Shown: positions 25,923-39,358, counted from the stretch's first letter. The stretch is DNA of 64,000 bases from Diphasiastrum complanatum (GCA_029204225.1 CM055092.1:65572923-65636922), one strand, 5' to 3'. Notes: a model not told the origin generated them from the sequence alone. Numbers and translations are program-made.

Positions 25923-26400
25923 CATACATTTTTTTCAGATTATAAACACATTATATGCTAGATTGTTACCAGCTCATAGATGCTAGATTACAAACCTCTG
26001 CTCATAAACTTTTACATAAATATTTATCTCCCATCTTTTGTTGTAGATGCACGTTTTGTAGAAAGGGAGAGAGAGAGATCATGAAAGAGTTAAAGGTAAC
26101 CAACACTCCCAATTTTAGGAAGGTGTGTAGCCCTTGTTTTCTTCCGTTAAAGGCATGGTTCAAATGTTTCTTGTTGGATGATTAGTTCCACAAGAAAGCC
26201 CAAAGGCCGTAGGAGGGAGCATGTGGTGACATTCTGGAGTAGGATATAACCGATCGGTTCGGGAGTTTAGGTTAGCACTCTACCATGACCTTCTTTTTTT
26301 TTCTCCTCATGTGTGCTTAGATTTTAGGGTTTAGGGTGTGTGTGCGCGTCTGTGATGTTGTTTGTTTATGTTTCATGTTTACTAGTTCATGCTAGCCTGC

Positions 26401-27163
26401 TTTGTAGGATCTTGATTTATTCATGTGTGTGTGTGCATGTGTGGTTCCCGTAGCATAATCCGAGCTTTTACATGTATTGAGTCAAAGCTACGAGGGCAAT
26501 ACCAACATAAAAATCATTTTTCCATATCCAATTAACCACAAACCATAACCTTAACAATATTGGTGAACACACGAATCCATTGAGGATGCAAGGGGGGCTA
26601 CCTGGCTCCTTGATCAAGTTGTCTCTGCCGATTGGGTGTCTTGCCTAAAAATGGAGAGACCAAAGAGGCATATGGTGTGCAGGTCGTTGACGTTCTTGAA
26701 CCTCATGGTTCACCACATCGAAATGAGAAAAGTGTGTCTGCTACTTCAAACTCAATAGCTCTAAAAGGTTGCATGAGGTTCATCTGGATTCAAACAAGTG
26801 TCCACTTGTAACCACTTCGAAGTGTTGATTTGAAGTAGCAAAATATTTTTCTCTCTTCGATGCTATGAACCGTCAGACTCAAGGATTGCCATGGGCCTAC
26901 ACACCATCTTCCTCTTTGATCTCTTCATATATAGGATAGACACCCCCTCGTTACGTACGAGTCACTTGCGGGGCCAGTGGGCCTCCTATTGTTGTCTACT
27001 CCTCAATGTGGTTAAATTTGGGTCATCATTGTTGTTTGAATAGGAAATGGTCGTGAATATGACAATACATATGTGTTGGTATTGACATTGTAGCTGTGAG
27101 GCGGTATACATGAAAGTTTTGGCATTTGTTTCACAATACTCTATTTTTTTAAGCCCACAACGG

Positions 27164-27205
<42 letters not shown>

Positions 27206-27244
27206 GGGGATGTTTTTTTCTTACTAAGTTTTAAGACTCCCATT
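26401..27244. other. No gene seen; contains a GA microsatellite
   Basis: Mixed sequence with no supported frame. A (GA)n run lies at 27166-27204. Confidence 0.5.
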
Positions 27245-28446
27245 GGTTGTCTTCAGTATTTATCCCTCTTATTCTGTTGCACCCATTATGTCAGATACTG
27301 GATACCCTAGCCAGAGGTCAGGCCATAGTCGCGGGTCATCCCGCCTTTCCTCTATGGGCGAGAGCGAGCTCATTCGCTACCTTGACCAATTGTCTTCCTC
27401 ATAGCAAGATAGGGTCTTACAGCGCTTGAGGGCTCGACACGAGGCTCGTAGCTCCTCTCGATTGGTTGAGTACACATCATCGACCGAGGAGATTCAATAC
27501 ACTCCTCCGGTAGACCAGTCACATGTTTTCTCTTCCCGTGAGGGTCACTCCGACGAGGGTCGCACCCCCACCCATGTCACTACTGCCAATGCGTCCTCCC
27601 GACACTCTCGGGAGAGGAGGAGGAGCCGCCTCGGTGTCTCCTATTGCAGAGGATGTGGTGATGACCCTGACGTGGTCATGAAACTTGCACGTCCGCGTAG
27701 CTCATCTTGTCGTAGGGAGTCCCTACTTCGAGATACACTGACCCAGGAGGTAGCACGTACGTCACACGATACTGCAGCTCCTACATCTATCACACCTCAA
27801 ATTTCTAGCACTCCCACTTTCACCCCTCACATTTTCTCTCCCTTGCCACTGAGTCATTTCCTCCCGACTATATGTCGTGGGGTCACGTTTCACCGTGGGG
27901 TTTTCAGCCCACTCCACCCTAGTCCCCCCCTATATATTCTCTTCTCCAGACGCCCCCCATTGGCTATTCTCCCCTTGGTACCCCACAACATCAGTATTCT
28001 CCCATCGACGAGACATCTTTCATACCCGAGGCCACCCCGTGGACACTCCCATGGCCACATCTCCCATACCGGAGGGCACCCCCGTAGACACTACGATGGC
28101 CACATCGCCACCAGCTACCATACTGCCATCATATGACATAGACAGAGATGGTCACATCATTGAGAATAACCGTGGTAAGAGAGTCATCACGTGCATGAGA
28201 GAGCTCATGTATATCCACTTTTCTAGAGACATCTTTCGTGACTGGTGCGATGTCAGCGATGACCGCAAGAATTGCGTCATTGACCAACTGTGTAGTGAGT
28301 TCCTTGTCCCATCCTAGGACATGGAATTCGCATGGAAATTGATGAGGTGCCGCATGGGAGCTATGATGAGCCACCACAAATCGAAGATCCAAGATGCAGT
28401 GAAAGCCAGAGAGGCAGGCCTTCCTACTGGAGAAAGAGGACTGGTA
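27245..28446 (+). pseudogene. Plant transposase (Ptta/En/Spm-like) relic
   Basis: GC-rich relative to its surroundings. Frames: a Ser/Arg-rich start (SELIRYLDQLSSS near 27360; 27426-28136), a Pro/Ser/Thr-rich middle, then after a frameshift a frame at 27877-28317 ending with VITCMRELMYIHFSRDIF, RDWCDVSDD and CVIDQLCSEFLVPS. After a stop, the same frame continues with FAWKLMRCRMGAMMSHHKSK and AREAGLPTGERG. This order (low-complexity N-terminus, a Trp/Arg/Cys-containing helical block, then a Trp-Lys-x-x-Arg...Lys block) is that of the plant transposase families found in En/Spm-type elements. At least one frameshift and two stops make it dead. No terminal repeats were identified. Confidence 0.5.
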
Positions 28447-28449
28447 GTA

Positions 28450-30078
28450 TAGTGCATTTTTTTGGTCAAAATTTCAAAAATTCAGCAACTATAATCATTG
28501 ATGCTGATTTTCTAGAAGCTTATGTGCTAGATGTATCTCATATGTGCAAAATCTGCTATTATGCCACTTTTTACTGATATACGAATGTGGCTATGTTAAA
28601 GAGTAGCTATGAAATTCTATGGCATGTTCAAATGTCATAATCAATTTTCAAATGACAGTTATATCAGACAAATTAGAGCTATTTTTATTACGTTACTATT
28701 TTTAATAAGTCTGTTAAATAGCAATAAGCTATTTCTAGCAACACTCATCAGTAACTTTGATGGATGATAATATCGACAGTTGTTAAGTAGTTTTATTAAA
28801 TGGCAATTTTTTGCCATATTGTAATGATGAAATGTACTTTATATCATGATTAATAAAAGATGCCCAGGTACCTTTAAGGCACTGACTTAAGTTTCAAAGA
28901 AATGTCCAAAGGCTAAGGGTCCTACAAACAACGACAAGCAAAGTTCAGTTCAAGACAAAGACAACAAACCAGCGAAAATGCCCTTTTGAAAATTAAGGAT
29001 GTCCTTGAATAATTACGACCATAACCTTATCATAAAGGTCCAAAAAGATTTCACAAAATAAAATATGTTGGCAAGTTCAAAATCATTCAAACAGTAATTA
29101 ACCACGATCCATCAAAGATTATCGAAGAAAATTTGGAGTTCTAGCTCAAATCAAGAATTTAGTAACATTGCTTCACAATTGAAGGGGTTTTGGATAAAAA
29201 TCGATGAATCCTTATCGATTGAGGACACTGCAAAATATACCAGTCAAAATAAAATTTTGCAGGTGAAAATACTTATAAGACATTCAGGTGTCTTGGAAGA
29301 AAAGAATTGACGAGGTCAAACAATGGGAATGACCGAAATATACTAGGATGGTCAATTTCAAAATTATGTTGAGAGGCCAAACGCATATTCATGTGATGGT
29401 TTTCAAAATGAAACAAAGAAATGATGTGAAAGGTGCTATAAGCTTTATTGAAGGTCAGTTTTGAAGAAAATATACTTCTAAAAGTCGTTGGAAGAGGTCC
29501 TACCATGGACTCTTCGATAATTCAGAGCCCACATATCCTTAATCGACACTTGTCAAATGGACCTGAAACTTTTTATTAGAATGAGTAAAGTCGAATTCCA
29601 TGAAATGGATTCAATGGAAAGCCAAAAATGGATGGTGTTTGAAAGTGAGAGGTTGGTAACTACCTCGTTCTCTCTCTCACGAGGTATTGGAGGGAGAAGC
29701 ATGGAGGGATTCAGTCTGCAGTGTGAAGAAGAGGAGAGTTTTTGTTTTTGGTGAAGAGAGTATTCTTGCATTCAATGATCAGAAGATTGCATCCTTGCAT
29801 TCAATGAGCAGAGCGATCATTCATTTTGAAGAGAGTGCATTCCTACAATGAGTGGAGAGAACATTACTGCATTCAACCAAGGATTTTGTTTTTGTTTTGA
29901 GTGAGCAGAGAAAGGTAAATCCATTGTTGAAGAAGCTGCAGTCGTGAAAATCCAGAAAAAAATACTATGATTCCTACCTGTGCTGATTCTTGAATACCAT
30001 AAGAGAAACAAGAAGGTTCTTGCCTTCTGTTGCTGCGCTCTTCATCCCTCTGTGCACCTACTCTCCCTCTCTACCTGC

Positions 30079-30119
<41 letters not shown>

Positions 30120-30840
30120 CCTCACAGTCAACCGCTCCCTTATCTCTCCCACTCTCCCACAATGATCTTTATTCCCCTATGACTACCTTCATATCTCTCT
30201 CTCTCTCGGATTTCTCTCACAGTTACTCCCTCCCTCCTCCAGCGATCTCTCTCCTTCTTCACCCTACCTGTGCTCTTCATCCATCTGTGCACCTGCTCTC
30301 TAGTTATCTGCGCTCCCCATCTGCACTCTCCATCTGCGGTTCTGTCCACCAACTCCTCTTCTAGTGGTATCCTAGTTCATATGCCATAGAGGATTTAGAA
30401 GGTTTAGAAGTCATATCAATGCTCCTAATGTGAAAAAAATTGGACAAATACGAAAGGGAAATATACATCTTGATGAAAAAGAAGAAAAAAAAAAATTGAA
30501 TATTCCACATGGAATTGACCTCGTGAAATCCTTTATATGTGTTTTGATTTTGAATGGACAATCATTATTTAATGATTGTATAGATGAAAAATGAATGACT
30601 GTAACTGTTGATCATGATGGTAATAATGTGTGATAATAATTATTGTTTGGACTTAGTGATATTTGTGAGATGTGTGAGCAAGATTGAATGTTTTCATAAT
30701 TGAGTAGTACAACACTTTTAAGGTTTGTAGAAGAAGTAAGGTATAGTGTTGGACAGAGAGGTGTAGGTGTGAAGCCTAGCCCCACCATCCTAGACTAGTG
30801 GGTGCCATCTTGAAGTAGACAAGAAAAGTCACTCAAGAGG
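28450..30840. other. No gene seen; AT-rich with a CT-rich block
   Basis: No supported coding region. A (CT)n microsatellite lies at 30081-30116 inside a pyrimidine-rich stretch where a phrase of about 35 bp (CTCTTCATCC.TCTGTGCACC) occurs twice (near 30036 and 30270). Small frames across it are composition artefacts. Confidence 0.5.
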
Positions 30841-30847
30841 ACCGATC

Positions 30848-31044
30848 CAAGGCAATGTGTTTCCTTTTGAAGGTCTTGCCCTTTATTATAAGGCAAGTAC
30901 TTAGGAGATATATCTCCAAAAAATGACTTAGGCCTCTTCATGATTTATACTTATCCGGCTCATATCTTCATTTCCGAGTATATCATGCCATATTTATGTT
31001 GATATTCAATATTTGACATTTTCGTGGCATCACAAAACTTGGAT
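30848..31044 (-). mobile_element. Right part of the LTR-derived insertion, beside copy C
   Basis: Matches about 2510-2693 of the insertion in copy A, including the terminus GGCATCACA followed by AAACTTGG. It shows that A and C descend from a copy that already carried the insertion. Homology of copy C to A ends here, so exons 11-13 are missing on this side. Confidence 0.65.
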
Positions 31045-31344
31045 CTAACTTGAAATTTAAACCATACAAAATTGTCCATTTTTCAAATTCTTAAAGTAAA
31101 GTTGTTGATTCACATTAAGTTGAAAATTGGTTCTTTCCATGTTTTGCATTTGCCGAATGTAAATACTACATCAACACTATCTTGGGATTTAAAATTCCAT
31201 CTATTATACATGAATTTATTGAAAAAAAATTACATATTTTAGGTAGACCTGGATTGATTCACTGTTTCTATATAGCACAAATTAGTAATCTATGTAGGCC
31301 GATATAAAGAGCATAACTTGTTATAGAAAAGTTGGTTTGAGAGT

Positions 31345-31462
<118 letters not shown>

Positions 31463-31667
31463 GGCTCTATAGTATGTTCTTTGTTGCATATTTCTTCCCG
31501 ATTAACATATCTACAATATTTAGCATCCATGGCAATGATTTTGATTTTCTTTGTCTAGATAAGTAGCTAGTGGTTTGAATATTGATGTTTCAAATCATCA
31601 CAATACTATCCACTTGCATTACAATGGAGTAGACCTTTCAAAGATAAATTATTTATAACTTTATTGA

Positions 31668-32158
31668 TGTTATGTCCATGTCCTACATATAGGATTCAAC
31701 ATAGTCCTAGACTTGGATACACGGCACTCCAGCACTCAAAATTATTGGTTACACCTCGTTATTCCGAACTAGGCCCAAAATGTAACTAATAACCTTGTGA
31801 GGACCCCCACATATATTATGACATGTGGATCTATTGCATGGGTTAGGAAGGCTATGGGCATGGTGTAGAGTATCAATAGTAATGACTTGCACGTCACTAT
31901 ATGCATGCATGGGCACAAGTAGAGGTAAAGCAAGGGCTGTTTCCTCTAGGAGAAACTCACCTTGAGATTTTATTACTAGGTTACTCTCTCTACACTTGCT
32001 AGGTTACTCTCTCTACACTTGCAGCCTATTCCCTAGCATAGGGGCGATGCTATTGGAGATTGAATTAATAGCATCTGCTTGGTTGGGTGGTTTGGCTCCA
32101 CAGTCATTCCTTTGTGTGTGTCTTCTTATCAGGATCTTGGAGGTGCTTTCTCCTTACA
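31668..32158 (+). mobile_element. Solo gypsy-type LTR in a copy C intron
   Basis: Near copy of 3446-3936: starts TGTTATGTCC and ends TCCTTACA. Shared with A, so it predates their separation. Confidence 0.6.
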
Positions 32159-32632
32159 ACTAATAGCCACAATTCACAACATATATTGATGATCTAATTT
32201 TGAGATTCTATTTCTAGATGTTTGGTCTTAGGCAAAAAAATTCTAGGATATTTTTATAGCTTTCTAAGTAGAGGAAGGTTGATAAATGATTGGAGCTACC
32301 ATATCCATTTTAATCTCAAGTACCATCCATAGGAAGATAATATGAAGAATCCATTTCAAAGACAATGGAAAAAGATAATATCTAATCAATATCACTTACC
32401 TGTTGTCATTGATTGAACAAGAAAAGCAGTCAAAACATTAATATGTAGATTTTTTTTTTTGATAAGATAATAATATTTGTTGTAGTTTTAGATAAAATGT
32501 TTTATTATGAGTAAAATCAAATAGACAACATAATATTGAAAGGGAATGACATCAAGCAACTGTTATAATCAAAACATGAATCTTGCATCAAGCATTTGAT
32601 TGTATTAAAGAGTAAATGTTTTTCTATACAAC

Positions 32633-35600
32633 TTGCATTGCTGCCCAACCATAAGGCACAGTTGGAACTCCTTTATTTAGATCAACCATCAAGAAAGCTG
32701 CGGATTCCACCACATGGCTAATCTCAAATAATATTTCAAGTCCATCCACACACCAATTGCGCCAAACATGTAATATTTGTTATATAGAAAGATGAACACA
32801 CAAGTAGTCCTCTTGACAAAAAAATTCCAACAGTGTATTTCACTAAGCATATTCTAATTGGACTAAGAAACATGTGTGTTTTGATTATCAACAGACCTGT
32901 GATAAGATATATAGCTCCATCATTGTGGAGATTTCGTAGTTGCTATAAAGAAATGGAAGGATGACAATGTAAACAACATAGGAGAGTTTTGATCCCCAAA
33001 AAACCAAAATTTCCGAAGGTGTCATTTTTGCGATAATGCCTCTAAATGAAAAACCACACGTTACACATAACAAAGGGCACGCATCAGTGTGACAATCCAA
33101 GAAATAAACTTGATATTTGGTACATATCATTTTCGCAATTTTAGCAAATGAGATGGAAATAAGTATATGAATTTTCATATTTTAAGACTTAGTGCAAATT
33201 AAGAGATATAATACTCACTGTCCAATTTTTCCTGTGAACAAGGCCTGAAAGTCATCGAACCAAATAGCCTTCAATGTCATTAGACCATAAAGTGGCCATA
33301 GGTATATGTGCTGCAATGCACAATTCACAATTAATTCACCTAGAATGTTGAAAGAGTACTTGCAAAAAAATTTAATGCTAAAAGGATTCATAAGGCTTTC
33401 ATAGCTCGAATGATGGCATTGGTAACTATGTGGGCTATTATTGTAACACTTAGGACAATAATCATTCTTGCTAGAGAAAAATCCCATGACTCACCTGATA
33501 GGCATGAAAAGAGTGTTTTGGTTGTTCTAAGTGCACCCTTATGATATCAACGTCATTTGCTCCTATAAAGGTGTTCAACCTTATGAATTCATTCAATCGT
33601 ATGTACTCACGATGACACTTTGCATCATACATACTCACATGAATATTGTGCTATTGAATACAATATCAATGCTACTTATTTGATTTGAAGATCAAAATTT
33701 ATGTCAACAAGTTTCATTTTAATATGGATTGAGAAAACATACTAATATCTAGGTCAAATTTGTTCACATTTGTGTCAGCATGATTCGCAATAATGTGTTG
33801 TTGCCTATCAAACAGTACAAAAGTGACTAGATATTTTTTATATTTTAAGTATCATGTAAAATTTATCTGGTAGCTCCAATTAAATCTGAAGATATTCCCA
33901 TCAAATATGAGAACCAAGGCCATGTAGAATATGCTCCTGCAAAGAAGTTCACATCCGAGGCGCTACAAAGATCAGCTCTTCTAATTTACAAATGTCTTTT
34001 GACATCTTAAAAGCTTCCAACTTTAGTCAATGACATGCTTGTAGTGTTCATTTAACAAGTGGAATGCAACCATCGATCATAACCATGTAGTCATTTGCAA
34101 AGACAACGGTAGATTATGTAAAGGTTTTCTTTACATTAACTTGTTTTATGTTCTCCTAAGAGAGCCAAACATCCAAGTCTCTTATTGAATGTTCTTTACA
34201 TGCACAAAATGAGCATTTTGGCTATGATATTTCTATCCTTTATCAAATACACATATACATAGAAACTAGTAGTTGTAAAATGTATCCAAAAGCAAGAAAA
34301 TTGGACACGCACCATGGTTGCCGTCATGCATAATATTCATCGCGATATGCGCTGATATGTACCCAAATGCAATTATAGCATATATAGAAGAAATGATAGG
34401 ATTTTGGACTTGGAAAAACATCACATAGTAGAAGAGCAAATACAATGCTAAGATCGCAGCTGACTTGATAAACAACTGTGAATGCACTCTTGGATTCACC
34501 TGCATCGTTTTCAATTAAAAAATGATCATTAGATTTTTACATTTCATACAAACATTTATATATTTAGCATAAAGATAAAATGATGTGAAGGCCTAATGTG
34601 AGTATTTTAAGTGGATTGAAAATAACTCATTTATGAATTTTAGGATGGAAAATGCCTTTGATTAGAGGTCGTATATATCTTGTGGGGTGAGTTGAGTAGA
34701 GTTGCTTATTGTGGCGAGGTAGATTTAGGCTCCAACCTCGACGTCCTTTGACTAATGACATTTCAAAATCTTTTATGATGCAAAATCTAAAGGACATGGC
34801 TTGGCAATATTTGTGAATTTGTTTATAAGGACTCGTGCACTAAGTCTTGTGGTAAAGACCACAAATATAGGTCACAACTGCTGAAATAACAAATCTTAAC
34901 AATCCGCAATTGTAAAAGCCTGTCAACTGATGTAGGAAATATGTTGCAATGTGTAAGAGAATACATGAAAGTACCTTGTTCCTATGAAAATAAGCCTCAA
35001 CGCGCTCTTTCAAAGCCAAATAAGAGGGTTCTTTCACAGTGTCCAAGTACTCCACATTGGTCATGCTTAAGTCCTCATCGCTGGCATCTATTTCACCAAC
35101 ACAGTACTGGTCCAACAATTTCCTGATAGTCGTTGGAAGATGTCAAGGACTTTAGGACATAAGCACAAAAGATCAGTGGACACAATCTATGACTTCATGT
35201 ACTGTTGAGTTATAGACTTTCTAGGATTCTATACCATCTAGCGTAGATTTCTATGTCTATTCTTTGTATGCGTCTCTCTGCATCAGCTATCGTCTTTTTG
35301 GTATCTTGTCCTCCAACTCAAAAGGCTTACTGAATTTGAAGGAGATTATTGTTTTAGCATTGGACAGACAATGCTAATCAGGAAATTGTGTGGAAAATAG
35401 CTAACTATCTGTATATTACTTTCTTAGTTTGCTTACAAATAAGAGCATGCTTAGCATGTATATACCAGACATAAAGTGGATGATAGGAGTTGAATAAATA
35501 TGTTGAATCTTGCCTCCAGGATGCTTTGGCACCCTGTTAGCAGAGCCCATGGATCAGTCTAGTGCATATGTTCAGCTACCATCCAAGGGCATATATAAAA

Positions 35601-35820
35601 TATGAAGTACGATGCATAATTATCCCGTTCATGATTAGAAACTGGTCGTAGCTCTCTATGCGCGTCGACCAGAATGCTCATGTGAAGGAGAATGCTGAAA
35701 TTAATTTCATAAACTAAAGACGCAACAGCGTAGAATTCCTACAGGACTTTTGGAAGACAAGGTAAGAATGGTACCATTTTGTCACATCATACACCTTCCC
35801 ATCAATTACCAGCCAGCAAT
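32633..35820 (-). pseudogene. Copy C: front-end (delta-5-like) acyl desaturase, broken
   Basis: Exons: 1 remnant 35775-35820, 2 35466-35533, 3 34975-35122, 4 34313-34499 (HDGNH), 5 33867-33936, 6 33743-33804, 7 33495-33562, 8 33219-33310, 9 32897-33041, 10 32633-32756. Lesions: start codon deleted (same deletion as A); 25 bp lost from exon 2; exon 5 donor GT changed to AT; exon 6 lacks 12 nt (same as D), and its second histidine box reads HIIANH instead of HIIAHH; exon 10 is 2 nt short, with its acceptor AG changed to AA; exons 11-13 absent. Exon 9 has a clean acceptor that keeps frame (QGIIAKMTP), which exposes the defect in B. Confidence 0.88.
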
Positions 35821-36479
35821 GCTGTGATAAAGTGTGTCTCGGCTTATGAGCTTTCACAGCTCAAATGACTCATGCATGCATGCTGAGCTCTAAGCACTGT
35901 CGAATTATAGTGTCATTAGAATTCAAGTTGGAGTTGGACGCAATCTAATAAGCAAGGACTAGATTGTACTGCTAAACAACATGCCATTCTTTGTATCGCG
36001 AAAAGCGACGCGCTGATAAGGATTATTCATTATAGCTAAACTCATTAAGAATATTGGTATGTAGAGAGACTTACTGGAGCTCCAAAACACCGATAGAGAT
36101 CAACCGTTAACAGTTGGATTCTCCAATCAAGTTAATTTCCTAGAGGCTATCATGAGTGCAACGCATATCAATAGATCCACGAAAGAAAGCCTTGCGTTAA
36201 TCTTTCTATGGCCAAATCTTCATCAGACTAACCGCAATTCTGATTAAGTCTGAACAAATTATTTTTTTACATTTATGATTCGCTGGATTTTATTTCTATG
36301 GTCCTTTTTTATTTCTATGGTCATGTTTTTTTCTCGAATATTCATCAGACCGACAACAATTATGAGTAAGATCTGAAGTAAGTAGTATTTTAAAATTGTG
36401 AATCGCAGAATTTTCTATTCTCCTTTCTTTCAAATCTTCATCACACTAACAGCAATTCTGATTAGGATCTGAACTATGG
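35821..36479. other. 5' flank of copy C with shortened 98-bp repeats
   Basis: Collinear with the flank of copy B apart from deletions. Repeat units lie at about 36200-36479. No gene. Confidence 0.55.
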
Positions 36480-36745
36480 ACTAGTAGCGGGCCTGAGCAG
36501 GCCCGCTACCGTGTGTAGCAGGCAGCATTCATGCACCGAGCCGCCCTGTGGCGAGGTGCGTTGAAGGCTGCCTTTACAGAGTGTAGCAGGCCTGCTCACG
36601 GCCCGCTACCGGGCGTATTTGAAGTTTTGGCCCTTTTGGCCCTTCACCAAAGCGCTATGGCTCTGAACATCTGTGTTCAGAGCCTATCAAAATGGGACAC
36701 CTGTCCACTACAAGCCCAAACATCAATTACGTCATGAACAAGTCA
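36480..36745. repeat. GC-rich insert with palindromes, absent from copy B
   Basis: Contains the near-perfect palindrome AGCGGGCCTG-AG-CAGGCCCGCT at about 36487-36508, and a related inverted form (AGCAGGCCTGCTCACGGCCC) at about 36585-36604. Copy B runs directly from the repeat array to GACCATTTTAACGTC. No coding evidence; the 68-codon frame over it has no domain. Confidence 0.6.
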
Positions 36746-38548
36746 GGACGACCATTTTAACGTCTTTGACTCTGCGCTGTTACGTGTAACTATAAGTATT
36801 AATCAATACTCAATATAATCTATCGCATCGAAGTAATTACAAGTCATTCAGACATATTGTGGGATTCGTAATCGCAATTTAGAAAAGGGTTGCCATGCCA
36901 TTTAGCGTTAAGAGACGGGTCATGACAGCCTTTCACGAATATTTTAAATTGTTACATACCATTGGCAGTCATTGCCGACGATTGATAACAATATTTGGAG
37001 TAAGGGGAGAGGACGGAATGGCCCCTACATGCATGATGTGAGTTTTTTAATACTAACTTTACTTTTTGACTATTCAGATTTGTGCTTTGTATTGTCAAGG
37101 ACTCAAGAATCTTTCACTTTGCAAACAGCCCACCAAGGTTTATGACTCCTATGGCTTACATACTAGAAAATCAAAATAACTAGATAACTTTCAGTAGGGG
37201 GGGATGCTCTCCCATCCTAGGAGGGCACTCTGGCGCCCGCCCGAGCAGGTGGAAGGCCCGAGGGGAAGAGAGAATTCCTTTGCTTAATTAGTAGGTGCAC
37301 AGGTAGGTGCTAGGAGAGAGAATATTTGGAGAGTTAATGCTAGTTTCGAAGAGACAATATTATAACAATGTTTTGAAATTATGGCGAGAGAAATCCAGGT
37401 GCATATGCTGCCTCTGAAGGTGCCTCGTGGAACATATAATCTAAATCTGAGTAGATTTTCATGACTTTGCATGAAGTTTGAATGATTACCTAGCGTGACG
37501 ATTTTGTTGGAAATTAAGCCCACAGTTGCCTCCTTGGTGAATGACTAATTTCTATTTCATGATTCTTCCTGCATGTTTATTGATCATTCATCTTGGGTTA
37601 GGTGAGACCAACTTTGGTTCTACGTCTGCTCATCTGATACCTGCAGGAATCACAAACTTAGATAGCCAATTTATTTGAAGAATGTTTACAACAGGCTTCC
37701 GGCTGATCTCCACCAAAGGGTAACCAATTGAAGGAACAAAACATTTCTTTTACCAAAGCTTTGCTAGCTTTTAGCCCTCTGCCGCCTGACGAAAATGTTC
37801 GCGAACACGAAAGTCAAAAGACACGAAACAAAAATGTTTGCAAACATCCTGATGAGAAGACACGAACATGAAAGATTCGCGAAAGAGAATCTTTTTGTGG
37901 CACAGCAGGAAAAAGTCAAACGACTAAAAAATAGTCGCGACACCCTTTCTGCCCTCACGCTCCAAAAAGGACCAGCAAGATCATGCAAATACCCAGAAGT
38001 ATAGATATCTGATTTGATAGCATGACGTCAGCAGATACACTCTAGGTCGTGGCTAATATGCCACTCTTGTAATTCATGATTAGTTGTAGATGTTTAATCA
38101 CTCTAATCTAGGAGTTACACGATGAGACTATATACTTTCTGGATGATACTTGATACTTGACATAATAGATGAAGTAGTCTGATGCTACTAAGCAAGAAGA
38201 CGAAAATACAAAACAAAAATCCGCCTACGTGCGAGACAGTTCTGCATAGGATCTGTAGATCCACAAGTCCGCTAATAAGCGAGACATTTTGCTCATGGGA
38301 GAACTACATTTTCTCTCACTCCAACGCACTGCGTGGATTTGCATGCAGTGCTTGAAGAATCATAGAATCAATAGATGATCTTGTATCCAATTGTGCACAT
38401 ATCACTTTTATCATGTCTGATCTTTAATGCAAATTATCTGCTGTTATTCGTGTGTCTGATTCACTCTTGTTCATTTAATTTCCGCACATTGGTTGAATTT
38501 TTGTTGAATGCTACATCAATCTATTGATGTTGATCATCAATGCCTGAC

Positions 38549-39358
38549 TGTAGGAAGTATTTATAGTGAGTGCGGTGGCTAGATCTACTTACGGGTGTAG
38601 TATAGAGATGTAGAGATTCGTCCACTTTTTGAGTTTCTACAATAAGCTTCAACAGAAATATGGAGAGGAATGAGAGCACTAAGGCTTACCCAACTAGTGC
38701 CCGAAACGAAAATAAAACTAATTAGTAACAACAATAAAAATCCTTGCTAAGGCTTACCCAACTAGCAAGAGGACTAGACTAATCCTAGATTAAGACCCAA
38801 AGGGTAATAAAATGATATTGCAGCCAATACTAAACAAATAAGCATTAATGAACATGCCACAATAAAACCGATGAAAAGGAGGCAAGAGGAGGCCGGAGCA
38901 CCTTTCCATAAGCTATGCACCTTCCCAAGGGGAACACAAATGAAATAGAATGATAATTCTCCAAAATAGAGAGCAAGATAGCTTAATCTCAAAAGTGTTA
39001 TTTACAATGCAAATACCTCTCCTTTTATGGTAAGGAGAGTCTTCCATAAGTGTCTACTAACTTATGGGACTAATCTGTTCCTAGCCTTTCTAGAACTTCT
39101 AACTTAGGATTTAGAACTTCAATTTTCTTAACTTAGGACAACTTAAGATAAAATATTTCTAATCTTAAGTTTCCTAAGTCTAAGTTCTAAATCTAAGTTT
39201 AAGCTATTTTATTATTATTTAAGCTTCTACTCATGGACTTACAAAACACATGCCATGACTTGAAGTTTATTGACAGATACTCATACGTGGTCTTACAAAA
39301 TACATACCACGGAGTTTTATTATTTTTTCATTTTCTTATGTTAGCACAGTTGCTAACA
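38549..39358 (-). repeat. 3' LTR of the nested element
   Basis: 810 bp. Aligns along its length with 40954-41750, with small indels. Confidence 0.85.

Larger units (their letters stand above)
23845..26400. repeat. Composite tandem array of three repeat modules
   Basis: Module P (about 300 bp, TTGTTGTAGATGCA to a foldback) occurs near 23862, 24190, 25705 and 26030 (partial). Module Q (about 330 bp, GAACAAAATGTGACTCAA to CCATAGTTGGCC) occurs near 24548 and 25228. Module R (ATCATGAAAGAGTTAAAGG to CATGTGGTGACATTCTGG) occurs near 24913, 25617 (truncated) and 26078. GA microsatellites sit before each R. R contains a short open frame (KVTNTPNFRKVC) of unknown meaning. The order P-P-Q-R-Q-R-P-P-R indicates repeated unequal duplication. 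Confidence 0.75.

Noticed and set aside
23845-26400. Possible CRISPR-like or satellite array
   Set aside because: Modules are several hundred bases, non-uniform and without regular spacers; this is a eukaryotic composite repeat.
37764-38004. Overlapping frames rich in Phe/Ser or Lys/His
   Set aside because: Derived from short direct repeats (ACACGAA.., TTCGCGAA) within the copia LTR.
38774-38992. 72-codon hydrophobic frame, repeated at 41165-41383
   Set aside because: It lies in the LTRs of the 3.2-kb element on the minus strand; probably chance, although it is open in both LTRs.
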